Source: DATKWS01 sp035529435 (GTDB lineage Bacteria > Krumholzibacteriota > Krumholzibacteriia > Krumholzibacteriales > Krumholzibacteriaceae). Taken from it: a stretch of 36,091 bases of DNA. The DNA lies in the NCBI GenBank assembly GCA_035529435.1, contig DATKWS010000163.1, positions 1-36,091 of the forward strand. The letters are read 5' to 3'. The position numbers and the translations under genes were made by a program. This document shows, piece by piece, positions 1-7,655 of this stretch. The first letter of the stretch is position 1, and every line of letters begins with the position of its first letter. A model generated the notes under the pieces. The model saw only the letters and a list, made by a program, of their open reading frames with translations, was not told the DNA's origin and searched no databases.

Positions 1-229
1 TCATACGCCGTTTTTCAACGGGTACCGGCCGCAGTTTTATTTCCGGACGACGGACGTGACGGGAGTCGCAACACTGCCGGAAGGCCGGGAAATGGTGATG
101 CCGGGAGACGATGTGGAGTTGATGATAGAATTGATTACACCAATAGCGATGGAAAAAGAACTTCGGTTCGCAATTCGAGAGGGCGGACGCACGGTCGGCG
201 CCGGCGTCGTCACCGAGATTTTCGAATAG
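1..229 (+). CDS. tuf: Elongation factor Tu, C-terminal part (partial)
   Basis: The reading frame is open from the left edge (codons from base 2) to TAG at 227-229 and encodes about 75 residues of EF-Tu domain 3. Recognisable segments are HTPFFNGYRPQFYFRTTDVT near the start, the MVMPGDD turn and the closing GGRTVGAGVVTEI. EF-Tu delivers aminoacyl-tRNA to the ribosome as a GTP complex; domain 3 contacts tRNA and EF-Ts. The GTPase domain lies outside the window. Placement 34 bases before rpsJ is the usual str-to-S10 junction. Confidence 0.97.
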   Translation, partial: HTPFFNGYRPQFYFRTTDVTGVATLPEGREMVMPGDDVELMIELITPIAMEKELRFAIREGGRTVGAGVVTEIFE

Positions 230-263
230 CGATTAATCTCAAACGGATTTCGGAGGTTGCCCG

Positions 264-572
264 GTGGACGGTCAGAGAATACGGATTAGATTGAAGGCAT
301 ACGAACACTCGATGCTGGACCGCAGCGCGGAGGAGATCGTGAGGACCGCGCGGCGTACCGGCGCCGAGGTGTCCGGGCCCATTCCTCTGCCGACGAAGAG
401 GAGCGTGTACACGGTGCTCCGTTCTCCTCACGTGAACAAGAAATCCCGGGAGCAGTTCGAGATAAGGGTACACAAGCGACTCATCTGGATCACGAACGTG
501 ACACCGAAGGCGGTCGATGCCTTGCAGAAGCTGGATCTTCCCGCCGGTGTCGACATCGAGATCAGAGTCTGA
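264..572 (+). CDS. rpsJ: Small ribosomal subunit protein S10 (uS10, NusE)
   Basis: This 102-residue protein is full length for S10, which sits in the 30S head and also serves as NusE in antitermination complexes. The family signature GPIPLPT is at residues 38-44, followed by the SPHVNKKSREQFE loop. Translation starts at GTG 264, with a GGAGG Shine-Dalgarno at 252-256, seven bases upstream. It is the first gene of the S10 block, 34 bases after tuf and 14 before rplC, so co-transcription is likely. No separate S10 leader hairpin is obvious in the short gap. Confidence 0.98.
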   Translation: MDGQRIRIRLKAYEHSMLDRSAEEIVRTARRTGAEVSGPIPLPTKRSVYTVLRSPHVNKKSREQFEIRVHKRLIWITNVTPKAVDALQKLDLPAGVDIEIRV

Positions 573-586
573 GTTCGGAGGAAGCG

Positions 587-1213
587 ATGGTTGGCTTGAT
601 CGGCAAGAAGATCGGGATGACGCAGGTGTTCGACGAGGGCGGGGTGCTTATTCCGGTATCCGTCATACAGGCGGGCCCGTGCCCCGTGGTACAAGTGAAG
701 ACGACGGAACATGACGGTTACAACGCGCTGCAACTCGCCTTCGAGCAGGTGAGGCCGACGCGTGTGTCGCTGCCGAAGCTGGGACACTTCCATAAGGTCG
801 GGCTTCCCCCCTACCGGAACCTTCAGGAGTTCCGGGTCGACGACACTGCCGGATTCGAGCCGGGACAGTTGCTCGATGTAGGGATTTTCAAGGATGTGAA
901 GCTGGTGAACGTTACGGGGATGACGAAGGGGAAGGGATACCAGGGAGTGGTCAAGCGGCATGGATTCCATGGCGGCAAGGCCACGCATGGATCGATGTCC
1001 CACCGGGTGCCGGGATCGATCGGTATGGCTGCGTACCCCTCGAGGGTGCTCAAGGGACAGAAGCTTCCGGGGCGGATGGGACACAACCGGTTCACCATAA
1101 GGAATCTCAAGGTCGTCGGGATCGACGTGGAGAACGGCGTTCTGCTCGTGCGGGGAGCGGTACCCGGCTCGCGGAACACCGTTCTGAGGGTAACGGCGGC
1201 TACGGCTGGATAG
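587..1213 (+). CDS. rplC: Large ribosomal subunit protein L3 (uL3)
   Basis: The 208-residue protein is a normal length for L3, an early assembly protein near the peptidyl-transferase centre. The N-terminus reads GLIGKKIGMTQVF, and the conserved GMTKGKGYQG motif is at residues 111-120, followed by the H-rich RHGFHGGKATHGS loop. At the tip, where E. coli has the glutamine methylated by PrmB (GSIGQ), this protein has GSIGM (Met147), so that modification should be absent. ATG 587 is preceded by a GGAGG-type site. It lies 14 bases after rpsJ and 19 before rplD. Confidence 0.98.
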   Translation: MVGLIGKKIGMTQVFDEGGVLIPVSVIQAGPCPVVQVKTTEHDGYNALQLAFEQVRPTRVSLPKLGHFHKVGLPPYRNLQEFRVDDTAGFEPGQLLDVGIFKDVKLVNVTGMTKGKGYQGVVKRHGFHGGKATHGSMSHRVPGSIGMAAYPSRVLKGQKLPGRMGHNRFTIRNLKVVGIDVENGVLLVRGAVPGSRNTVLRVTAATAG

Positions 1214-1232
1214 GTAACGGTGAGGAAAGTTT

Positions 1233-1862
1233 ATGGCTACTGCACGATTGTACGATTTCAGTGGTGACCTCAAGGGCAAGGTCGATCTGCCGCCCTACCT
1301 CTTCGAGGCCGCGGTGAACAATGCCGTGCTGTACAATGCCATCCGCATGTATCTCGCGAACAGGCGGTCGGGCACGGCAAAGACCAAGGAACGCGGTGAG
1401 GTCAATTTCAGCAAGCGGAAGCCGTGGCGCCAGAAAGGTACCGGGCGGGCCAGGGCCGGAAAGCGGAGCTCGCCGATCTGGCGGGGCGGCGGCGTGGTGT
1501 TCGGCCCGCATCCACGGGACTACCGCTTCTCCATACCGAAAAAGGTGAAGCGGCTGGCGCTCCGATCCGCCCTGAGCGACAAGGGGCGCGAGGAAGGCGT
1601 CGTCGTGGTCGAGGGTGCCCGGATGGAGGAGCCGAAGACGAAGCGTTTCGCCGAGTTCCTGCAGGTTGCGGGGCTCAGCGGGAAGCGGGTGCTCTTTGTC
1701 ACCGATGCGTTCGACGACAACCTCTATCGTTCGGCACGGAACATTCCCGGCGTCGCGTTCATCGTGAGCTGCAATATGAATGCATACGAGATCCTCAAAT
1801 CGGACGTTGTTCTCTTCACCAGGGAGGCGCTGTCATCCCTCGAGGAGGTGTTCACCCAATGA
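1233..1862 (+). CDS. rplD: Large ribosomal subunit protein L4 (uL4)
   Basis: The 209 residues match full-length L4, which binds 23S rRNA domain I and lines the exit tunnel with its long loop. The loop signature PWRQKGTGRARAG is at residues 64-76, followed by SSPIWRGGGVVFGP. In E. coli, L4 autoregulates the S10 operon; no equivalent leader can be recognised here, so that role is unproven in this organism. The TGA stop (1860-1862) overlaps the rplW start ATG (1859-1861) as ATGA, indicating translational coupling. Confidence 0.98.
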   Translation: MATARLYDFSGDLKGKVDLPPYLFEAAVNNAVLYNAIRMYLANRRSGTAKTKERGEVNFSKRKPWRQKGTGRARAGKRSSPIWRGGGVVFGPHPRDYRFSIPKKVKRLALRSALSDKGREEGVVVVEGARMEEPKTKRFAEFLQVAGLSGKRVLFVTDAFDDNLYRSARNIPGVAFIVSCNMNAYEILKSDVVLFTREALSSLEEVFTQ

Positions 1863-2161
1863 AGGGCATCGAGAGAATCATTCTCAAGCCGATCATCACC
1901 GAACGGAGCACGCTCCTGAGGGAGAAGAGTAACAAGTTCGTCTTCGAGGTCGATACGCGCGCCAACAAGCGCGAGATACGCCTCGCGGTGGAGAAGCTCT
2001 TCAATGTCAAGGTCCGTGATGTAAAGACATCGATGATTCGGGGAAAACCGAAGACGACGTTCATGCGGGCGGGCCGGTTCACCGGCAAGCGCTCCGACAG
2101 GAAGAAGGCGATAGTAAAGCTTTCACAGGGCGAGACGATCGATATCTTCGATCAGGTGTAG
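1859..2161 (+). CDS. rplW: Large ribosomal subunit protein L23 (uL23)
   Basis: The 100-residue protein begins MKGIERIILKPIITERST, the typical L23 opening, and contains the VEKLFNVKVRDVKTSMIRG segment. L23 lies at the tunnel exit and is the docking site for trigger factor and SRP. The start ATG at 1859 overlaps the rplD stop. A longer in-frame extension upstream is only a shadow of rplD, because homology begins at this ATG. A 113-base gap with a GC hairpin separates it from rplB. Confidence 0.97.
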   Translation: MKGIERIILKPIITERSTLLREKSNKFVFEVDTRANKREIRLAVEKLFNVKVRDVKTSMIRGKPKTTFMRAGRFTGKRSDRKKAIVKLSQGETIDIFDQV

Positions 2162-2169
2162 ACGTCCGG

Positions 2170-2187
2170 CCGGGCGACCGCGCCCGG
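2170..2187 (+). promoter_or_regulatory. GC hairpin between rplW and rplB
   Basis: A perfect 7-bp stem (CCGGGCG with CGCCCGG, loop ACCG) begins eight bases after the rplW stop in an unusually long 113-base gap. There is no T tract, so it is not a classic terminator. It could be an mRNA processing or stability element or a ribosomal-protein binding site. The structure is seen directly; any function is inferred. Confidence 0.45.
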
Positions 2188-2274
2188 CGATGGGCGCCAT
2201 CCCTGCGGTGGAACGGAAAGGGCAGAAACAGTTCGATGACAGTGCAGGAGAGGGAAATTAAAGGGAAGTAAGCG

Positions 2275-3108
2275 ATGGCTATCAAGAAGTACAAGCCGAC
2301 GACGCCGGCGCTGCGATACAAGACCGTGACCGATTTCTCGGTGTTGACGAAAAAGCCCCCCGAGAAATCGCTCCTCGAGCCGATGAAGAGCACCGGCGGC
2401 AGGAACAACCGGGGCAGGATCACGATGCGCCGCATGGGCAGCGGGCACAAGCGCCGGTACCGCCGGATCGATTTCAAGCGCGACAAGCACGGCGTTCCGG
2501 CCTCAGTCGTATCGGTCGAGTACGATCCGAACCGCTCGGCGTTCATATCGCTCCTCAATTACCATGACGGCGAGAAGCGCTACATCCTCACGCCGCACGG
2601 CGTGAAAGAGGGGGACACCGTGATATCCGGACCGGATGTCGATATTCATCCCGGCAACGCGCTCCCCCTCGAGAAGATTCCGAACGGCCTCTTCGTGCAC
2701 AACATCGAGCTCGTGAGCGGCAGGGGCGGGCAGATGGCGCGGAGCGCCGGCGCCTACGCGCAGCTCATGGCCAAGGAGGGCAACCACGTTCTGCTGCGCC
2801 TGCCCAGCGGCGAGATTCGCATGGTCCGCAAGGAATGCTACGCCACGGTCGGACAGTTGAGCAACGTTGATCACGAGAACATCTCGATCGGCAAGGCCGG
2901 GCGGTCGCGCTGGCTCGGCAAGCGGCCCAAGGTCCGCGGCGTGGCGATGAACCCGATAGACCATCCGCTCGGCGGCGGAGAGGGGCGGAGCAGCGGAGGA
3001 CGGCACCCCGTGACTCCCTGGGGCAAGCCGACGAAGGGGTACCGGACCAGGAAGAAGAAGAAACATTCCGACAAGTATATCGTTCACAGGAGAAAGAAAA
3101 AGAGGTAA
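2275..3108 (+). CDS. rplB: Large ribosomal subunit protein L2 (uL2)
   Basis: This 277-residue protein is full length for L2, which bridges the subunits and supports the peptidyl-transferase centre. It contains the N-terminal GGRNNRGRIT and HKRRYR elements and the GVAMNPIDHP segment at residues 222-231. The motif usually written HPHGGGEG is HPLGGGEG here (Leu232), while the preceding D229-H230 pair is intact. The C-terminus is very basic. It starts at ATG 2275 after the hairpin-containing gap and is followed 75 bases later by rpsS. Confidence 0.98.
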   Translation: MAIKKYKPTTPALRYKTVTDFSVLTKKPPEKSLLEPMKSTGGRNNRGRITMRRMGSGHKRRYRRIDFKRDKHGVPASVVSVEYDPNRSAFISLLNYHDGEKRYILTPHGVKEGDTVISGPDVDIHPGNALPLEKIPNGLFVHNIELVSGRGGQMARSAGAYAQLMAKEGNHVLLRLPSGEIRMVRKECYATVGQLSNVDHENISIGKAGRSRWLGKRPKVRGVAMNPIDHPLGGGEGRSSGGRHPVTPWGKPTKGYRTRKKKKHSDKYIVHRRKKKR

Positions 3109-3183
3109 CGACGGGCGGCTGGCGCCGGACGGCCGTGAAAGGTGACAGCCCCGCCTGTGGGGCGTAAACGCTATGGAGGATAG

Positions 3184-3453
3184 ATGGCCAGGTCACTGAA
3201 AAAGGGACCCTACATCGATGAGAAGCTATTCAGTAAAATCGAGTCGATGAATAGCACCGGGGAGAAAAGGGTTGTCAAGACATGGGCCCGGCGGAGCACG
3301 ATCAGCCCTGAATTCGTCGGGCACACACTCGCGGTGCATAACGGCAACAAGTTCATTCCGATCTTTATAACGGAGAATATGGTGGGTCACAAGGTCGGCG
3401 AGTTCGTTCCGACGAGAACCTACCGCGGACACACGAGCAAGAAGAAGAAGTAG
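3184..3453 (+). CDS. rpsS: Small ribosomal subunit protein S19 (uS19)
   Basis: The 89 residues begin MARSLKKGPYIDEKL and contain the signature RSTISPEFVGHTLAVHNG and the GHKVGEFVPTRTYRGH segment, all typical of S19. S19 sits in the 30S head with S13 and contacts the A-site finger of 23S rRNA. A GGAGGA Shine-Dalgarno at 3175-3180 lies just before the ATG at 3184. It is 22 bases upstream of rplV in the conserved order rplB-rpsS-rplV. Confidence 0.98.
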   Translation: MARSLKKGPYIDEKLFSKIESMNSTGEKRVVKTWARRSTISPEFVGHTLAVHNGNKFIPIFITENMVGHKVGEFVPTRTYRGHTSKKKK

Positions 3454-3475
3454 TCTGATACGGAGGTAGGTGGCC

Positions 3476-3826
3476 ATGGAAGCACGCGCTGTCGCGCGGC
3501 ACGTGAGGATTTCCCCGAGAAAGGTGCGTATCGTTGCCGATCTCGTGCGCGGGAAATCATTGGAGCATGCGCTCGAGATCTTGAAATTCTCGAAAAAAGC
3601 GGCGGCCCGGCCGATCGAGAAAACCGTCGTTTCGGCGATGCACAACCTGGCCGAGCGTTACGATCATCCGGTGGAGCCCGGTGATATGGGCGTCAAGGAG
3701 ATTTTCATCGACGAGGGACGGACCATGTACCGGATCAGGCCGAGGGCCCAGGGGCGCGCCTATCGGATACGCAAGCGAAGCAGTCATATCACAGTAGTGG
3801 TTGAGAGCACGAAGAAAAAGGAATAG
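3476..3826 (+). CDS. rplV: Large ribosomal subunit protein L22 (uL22)
   Basis: This 116-residue L22 begins MEARAVARHVRISPRKVRIV, the canonical opening, and ends with the GRAYRIRKRSSHITVVVE beta-hairpin region. L22 lines the exit tunnel and interacts with all domains of 23S rRNA; its loop is a macrolide-resistance site. A GTG two codons earlier (3470) is possible, but ATG 3476 is nine bases after GGAGG (3462-3466) and matches family starts. It is followed by rpsC, whose TTG start lies 22 bases after the stop. Confidence 0.96.
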   Translation: MEARAVARHVRISPRKVRIVADLVRGKSLEHALEILKFSKKAAARPIEKTVVSAMHNLAERYDHPVEPGDMGVKEIFIDEGRTMYRIRPRAQGRAYRIRKRSSHITVVVESTKKKE

Positions 3827-3848
3827 GGAACACGCAGAGGAGGATATT

Positions 3849-4532
3849 TTGGGCCAGAAGACGAACCCGATAGGATTACGGCTCGGTATTAACCGCGCGT
3901 GGGATTCGAAATGGTTTGCGACGAAGAACTACGCACGGTGGCTCGAAGAGGATGTCACGATCCGGCGTTACATCAAGAAGCGCCTCGCGCGCGCCGGTGT
4001 TTCCAGTGTCGAGATCGAGCGTCGGGGGGACAAGGTACGCATTCATATTTACACGGCCCGCCCCGGCATGGTGATCGGGCGCAAGGGCGCCGAGGTCGAT
4101 TTCCTCAGCGAGGAGCTGGCCCACCTGACCGATCGGGAAGTCAACATCGATATCAAAGAGGTGAAGAAGCCCGAATTGAATGCGCAGCTGGTGGCGGAGC
4201 ATATCGCCGGGCAGCTCGAGCAGCGGGTGTCGTTTCGCCGTGCCATGAAGAAAGCGATCGGATCGGCGACCCGAATGGGCGCCCAGGGGATCAAGATCAA
4301 GCTCTCGGGCCGGCTCGGCGGCGCCGAGATGTCTCGTACCGAGGGGTACATGGAAGGGCGCGTGCCGCTGCACACCCTCAGGGCCGATATCGATTATGCA
4401 AGGGCCACGGCATTCACGACGTACGGGACGGTCGGTGTGAAGGTATGGATCTACCTGGGAGAGCTGTTCCCGAAGGATTTCAGGCGCAGACTCAGCGAGG
4501 CCGCGATCGAGGAAAACACGCGGGGACGTTGA
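3849..4532 (+). CDS. rpsC: Small ribosomal subunit protein S3 (uS3)
   Basis: I place the start at TTG 3849, because homology begins with (M)GQKTNPIGLRLGI and an AGAGGAGGA Shine-Dalgarno (3836-3844) ends four bases upstream. Frame-open sequence before it overlaps rplV and is not conserved. The 227-residue protein has a KH type-2 domain with its GXXG loop GRKG at residues 77-80, then the C-terminal S3 domain with GAQGIKIKLSGRLGGAEM. S3 forms part of the mRNA entry channel and helicase. The unusual TTG start is one of three in this block. Confidence 0.96.
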   Translation: MGQKTNPIGLRLGINRAWDSKWFATKNYARWLEEDVTIRRYIKKRLARAGVSSVEIERRGDKVRIHIYTARPGMVIGRKGAEVDFLSEELAHLTDREVNIDIKEVKKPELNAQLVAEHIAGQLEQRVSFRRAMKKAIGSATRMGAQGIKIKLSGRLGGAEMSRTEGYMEGRVPLHTLRADIDYARATAFTTYGTVGVKVWIYLGELFPKDFRRRLSEAAIEENTRGR

Positions 4533-4560
4533 TACACAGAGAGGAAGAGGTCGATAGCCC

Positions 4561-4989
4561 ATGTTGATGCCCAAGAGAACAAAGTACCGCAAGCAGCAGC
4601 GGGGCCGTATGAAGGGGAACGCGCACCGGGGTTCCCGCATCAGTTTCGGCGAGTTCGGCCTGCAGGCGGAAGCGCCGGCATGGCTGACCAATCGGCAGAT
4701 CGAGGCCGCCCGTGTCGCGATCATGCGTCATATCAGCAGGCAGGGAAAACTCTGGATACGGATCTTTCCCGACAAGCCCGTTACCGTCAAGCCCGCCGAA
4801 ACCCGGATGGGCAAGGGTAAGGGAGCACCCGAATTCTGGGTGGCTGTCGTGAAGCCGGGGCGCATTCTCTTCGAACTCGAGGGAGTCGAACAGAGTATGG
4901 CGAAGCGGGCAATGGAGCTTGCAGCATCCAAGCTCCCCATCAAGACCAAGTTCGTCCGCCGCGTCGCCACCGGAAAGGTTGTCGGGTAG
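4561..4989 (+). CDS. rplP: Large ribosomal subunit protein L16 (uL16)
   Basis: The 142 residues begin MLMPKRTKYRKQQRGRMKG, the standard L16 opening, and include ITRQ-like INRQIEAAR and the RMGKGKGAPEFWVAVVKPG segment. L16 organises the A-site tRNA elbow region of the 50S subunit. ATG 4561 is chosen by homology, with a GAGGAAGAGG stretch upstream; an internal ATG two codons later is less likely. It sits 28 bases after rpsC. Confidence 0.97.
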   Translation: MLMPKRTKYRKQQRGRMKGNAHRGSRISFGEFGLQAEAPAWLTNRQIEAARVAIMRHISRQGKLWIRIFPDKPVTVKPAETRMGKGKGAPEFWVAVVKPGRILFELEGVEQSMAKRAMELAASKLPIKTKFVRRVATGKVVG

Positions 4990-5070
4990 CGGATGCGCAG
5001 GGAGCGGGCCCGCTGATGCGGTATGGCCGCGGCGGTCCGGTGCCGGCGATACGTGAGGATGGTAGATGAA

Positions 5071-5334
5071 ATGAAAGCGAGAGAATTGAGAGAGATGACG
5101 CTTGAGGAGCTCATGGTGCGGCGGGATGAGTTCACCGAGAAGCTTGCTCGCGAGAAGATACAGCTTTCCATCAAGCGGCTTGACAATCCCCTGCAGATTC
5201 GTGTCACGAGGCGCGATCTCGCCAGGGTCAAAACGGTACTGAACGAGAGGCTGCGGGCCGGTGAGACGATTACGGCTCCCGAGATGGAGGGAACGAGGGA
5301 GACCGAAGCCTCCCGAATAAACCCGAGAGAGTAA
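5071..5334 (+). CDS. rpmC: Large ribosomal subunit protein L29 (uL29) with extended tail
   Basis: The conserved protein begins MKARELREMTLEELMVRRDE at ATG 5071. Upstream in-frame codons from 5023 are unrelated to the family, and the GTGAGG site at 5053-5058 fits the downstream start. It has the usual two-helix L29 core with QLSIKRLDNP and RRDLARVKTVLNER. At 87 residues it is longer than the usual 60-70, with a charged tail from about residue 63. L29 sits beside L23 at the tunnel exit. Confidence 0.93.
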   Translation: MKARELREMTLEELMVRRDEFTEKLAREKIQLSIKRLDNPLQIRVTRRDLARVKTVLNERLRAGETITAPEMEGTRETEASRINPRE

Positions 5335-5358
5335 CGAGAGGACCGGCGAGGAGAGGTC

Positions 5359-5616
5359 ATGGAGAAGAGAAAACCCAGAAAGATCCTGGTGGGACGTGTC
5401 GTCAGCGATGCGATGGACAAGACCGTCACGGTGTCGGTGGAGCGACTGTTCCAGCACCCGCGGTACAAGAAGATCGTCAAGAAGACCTCGAAGATCTACG
5501 CTCACGACGCCGAAAACAGCTGTCGCGCCGGGGACAAGGTGCGAGTGATGTCGACCAGACCGCTGAGCAAGCTCAAACGCTGGCGGGTTGTGGAAATCAT
5601 GGAGAGGGCACAGTAG
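5359..5616 (+). CDS. rpsQ: Small ribosomal subunit protein S17 (uS17)
   Basis: The 85-residue OB-fold protein shows KILVGRVVSDAMDKTVTVSV at its N-terminus and the HPRYKKIVKKTSK and GDKVRVMSTRPLSKLKRW segments typical of S17, a primary 16S rRNA binder. ATG 5359 has a GGCGAGGAGAGG-type site upstream. It is 24 bases after rpmC and 12 bases before rplN. Confidence 0.97.
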   Translation: MEKRKPRKILVGRVVSDAMDKTVTVSVERLFQHPRYKKIVKKTSKIYAHDAENSCRAGDKVRVMSTRPLSKLKRWRVVEIMERAQ

Positions 5617-5628
5617 GAGTACAGAACG

Positions 5629-5997
5629 ATGGTCAAGATGCAGACGAATCTGGTTGTCGCTGACAATTCCGGTGCCAAGAGTGTCCGCTGTATCAAGGTT
5701 CTCGGAGGCTCCCGCAGGCGTTACGCCTCGGTCGGTGATATCATCAGCGCGTCCGTGCGTGTGGCGATGCCCGGTGGCGGTGTGAAGAAGGGACAGGTCG
5801 TCAAGTGCGTGGTCGTCCGCACGAGAAAAGAGGTGCGGCGCAAGGATGGAAGTTACATACGGTTCGATCAGAACGCCGGAGTCATCATCAACGAGCAGAA
5901 GGAGCCGGTAGGCACGAGAATATTCGGCCCGGTGGCGCGGGAACTCAGGGAGAAGCGATTCATGAAGATCGTTTCCCTGGCCCCCGAGGTAATCTAG
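5629..5997 (+). CDS. rplN: Large ribosomal subunit protein L14 (uL14)
   Basis: The 122-residue protein is exact family length. It starts MVKMQTNLVVADNSGAK and contains the L14 signature region from GVKKGQVVKCVVVRTRKEV and RFDQNAGVIIN, ending in the conserved EKRFMKIVSLAPEVI. L14 binds 23S rRNA near the subunit interface and the RsfS silencing site. It lies 12 bases after rpsQ and 21 before rplX, where the spc portion of the cluster conventionally begins. Confidence 0.98.
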   Translation: MVKMQTNLVVADNSGAKSVRCIKVLGGSRRRYASVGDIISASVRVAMPGGGVKKGQVVKCVVVRTRKEVRRKDGSYIRFDQNAGVIINEQKEPVGTRIFGPVARELREKRFMKIVSLAPEVI

Positions 5998-6018
5998 TGA
6001 TCTGATAGGACGGATGCG

Positions 6019-6339
6019 ATGAAGATAAAGAAGAACGATATGGTGAAAGTGGTGGCGGGAAACGCCCGGGGCCTTGAAGGCAAAGTGCTGAAGGTTTTTC
6101 CCGATACGAACCGGATTATCGTGGAAAAAGTGAACTTGATCAAACGGCACACGCGTCAGGCGGGCCAGGGTCAGCAGGGCGGCATCATCGAGAAGGAAGC
6201 CTCGATCGATGCGTCCAACGTCCGGCTGGTATGCCCCAAGTGCAACCGCCCGACGCGCACGGGTATGACGCTGCTTACCGACGGTAGAAAGGTCCGGCAG
6301 TGCAAGATGTGTAAGGAGACGCTGAGCGACGAGGATTAA
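6019..6339 (+). CDS. rplX: Large ribosomal subunit protein L24 (uL24), zinc-ribbon form
   Basis: The 106-residue L24 has the KOW motif at its N-terminus (KKNDMVKVVAGNARGLEGKV) followed by VEKVNLIKRHTR. L24 is one of two assembly initiators of the 50S subunit. Its C-terminal part carries two CXXC pairs, C72-C75 and C95-C98, consistent with a zinc ribbon. That form is known in many bacteria but is absent from the E. coli protein. Standard neighbours are rplN and rplE. Confidence 0.97.
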   Translation: MKIKKNDMVKVVAGNARGLEGKVLKVFPDTNRIIVEKVNLIKRHTRQAGQGQQGGIIEKEASIDASNVRLVCPKCNRPTRTGMTLLTDGRKVRQCKMCKETLSDED

Positions 6340-6402
6340 CGATTTTTGTTGCCGCAGCGTGATCCCCTGAACGTGGGTTCGATTCAGTGAATGGTGAGCG
6401 AC

Positions 6403-6963
6403 ATGGTTGAAACGAAATTAGTACCGAATATCAAAACGCTGTACCGCGAAAAGGCGTTGCCCGAGCTGATGAAAAAGTTCGGCTACCGGAACGTGATGGA
6501 GGCGCCGCGCCTCGACAAGATCGTTGTCAACATGGGCGTGGGAGAGGCGATCACCGATGCCAAGGTGCTCGAGGCCGCGATGAAGGATCTCGCATCGATC
6601 ACCGGGCAGCAGCCGGCGATTGCGCGTTCCACGAAGGCGATAGCGGGATTCAAGCTCCGGGCCGGTATGCCGGTCGGGTGCCGGGTGACGTTGAGAAGAA
6701 ACCGCATGTTCGAATTCTTCGACCGGTTGGCGAATGTCGCCATACCGCGAATCAGGGATTTCAGGGGGCTGAATCCGAAGAGTTTCGACGGGAGAGGTAA
6801 TTACACGTTAGGCGTCAAGGAACACATCATCTTTCCCGAGATCGACTACGACAAGATACTCAAAATCATGGGAATGGATATCACGATTGTGACGACAGCG
6901 AAAACCGATGAAGAGGCCAGGGAACTCATGCTGCTCCTCGGGATGCCGCTTCGGATCAGTTAG
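6403..6963 (+). CDS. rplE: Large ribosomal subunit protein L5 (uL5)
   Basis: The protein has the L5 core: RLDKIVVNMGVGEA, the QQPAIARSTKAIAGFKLR signature and the YTLGVKEHIIFPEI segment. L5 binds 5S rRNA and contacts P-site tRNA. I prefer ATG 6403 (186 residues) because a GGTGAG site at 6393-6398 precedes it. ATG 6391, four codons earlier, has no good Shine-Dalgarno but cannot be excluded. It is followed after 17 bases by rpsN. Confidence 0.95.
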   Translation: MVETKLVPNIKTLYREKALPELMKKFGYRNVMEAPRLDKIVVNMGVGEAITDAKVLEAAMKDLASITGQQPAIARSTKAIAGFKLRAGMPVGCRVTLRRNRMFEFFDRLANVAIPRIRDFRGLNPKSFDGRGNYTLGVKEHIIFPEIDYDKILKIMGMDITIVTTAKTDEEARELMLLLGMPLRIS

Positions 6964-6980
6964 CGTTACAAGGAGGATAT

Positions 6981-7166
6981 GTGGCAAAGAAGTGCTTGAT
7001 AGCGAAGGCGAAAAGAGAGCCGAAGTACAAGGTTCGCGGCTACCACCGCTGTAGTCGCTGTGGAAGATCGAGGGCATACATTCGTAAATTCGGCATCTGC
7101 CGAATCTGTTTTCGCGAGCTCGCGCTGGATGGCAAGGTCCCCGGCGTGGTAAAGGCGAGCTGGTAA
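6981..7166 (+). CDS. rpsN: Small ribosomal subunit protein S14, zinc form (uS14)
   Basis: The 61-residue short S14 has the zinc motif C24-X2-C27-X12-C40-X2-C43 and the conserved CGRSRAYIRKFGICRICFRE region, ending in KASW. This is the zinc-dependent type; no zinc-free paralogue is visible here. GTG 6981 is the start, four bases after AGGAGG (6971-6976). S14 assembles in the 30S head. Position between rplE and rpsH is standard. Confidence 0.98.
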   Translation: MAKKCLIAKAKREPKYKVRGYHRCSRCGRSRAYIRKFGICRICFRELALDGKVPGVVKASW

Positions 7167-7207
7167 TCGACACGAGGATTATTATTGCGAGTTGAGGTGA
7201 AGGTACG

Positions 7208-7603
7208 ATGATGACCGATCCGATTGCAGACATGCTGACGAGGATCAGGAACGCGATCATTGGCAAGAAGCGTCATGTGGATATGCCCGCTTCGAAGATG
7301 AAGGCCCGGATAGCCAAGATACTGCTCGATGGAGGGTACGTCGAGAACATCAAATACATCGACGACGGTCTCCAGGGGCAGCTCAGGGTCTACCTCAAGT
7401 ACAACGAACGGAATGCCTGCGCGATCGAGGGCCTGAGGAGGATCAGCCTTCCGAGTCGCCGGGTATACGTTACGAAAATGGAGATTCCAAGAGTCATGGG
7501 TGGATACGGCACCGCCATCATTTCCACCTCGAAGGGGGTGCTGACCGACAAGGATTGTCGGATCCTCGGGGTGGGTGGAGAGGTTATCTGCCATATCTGG
7601 TAG
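7208..7603 (+). CDS. rpsH: Small ribosomal subunit protein S8 (uS8)
   Basis: The 131-residue protein begins (M)MTDPIADMLTRIRNA and ends with the S8 signature GVLTDKDCRILGVGGEVICHIW. S8 binds the central domain of 16S rRNA. In E. coli it represses the spc operon at rplE; the rplX-rplE gap here is 63 bases and I see no clear helix-21 mimic in it. Tandem ATGs at 7208 and 7211 make the start uncertain by one codon. Confidence 0.97.
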   Translation: MMTDPIADMLTRIRNAIIGKKRHVDMPASKMKARIAKILLDGGYVENIKYIDDGLQGQLRVYLKYNERNACAIEGLRRISLPSRRVYVTKMEIPRVMGGYGTAIISTSKGVLTDKDCRILGVGGEVICHIW

Positions 7604-7655
7604 CGGGGTGGCGCGCATCGGCCGCCTTCGCCTGTTGATGGAGGTTTCACTGAGC

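Noticed and set aside
428..1279. Long minus-strand open frame opposite rpsJ and rplC
   Set aside because: It is antisense to two conserved ribosomal genes and has no recognisable protein features; a by-product of GC-rich codon bias.
4492..6150. 552-residue minus-strand open frame across rplP to rplX
   Set aside because: Antisense to six conserved genes, no family similarity and no start context; GC-driven shadow.
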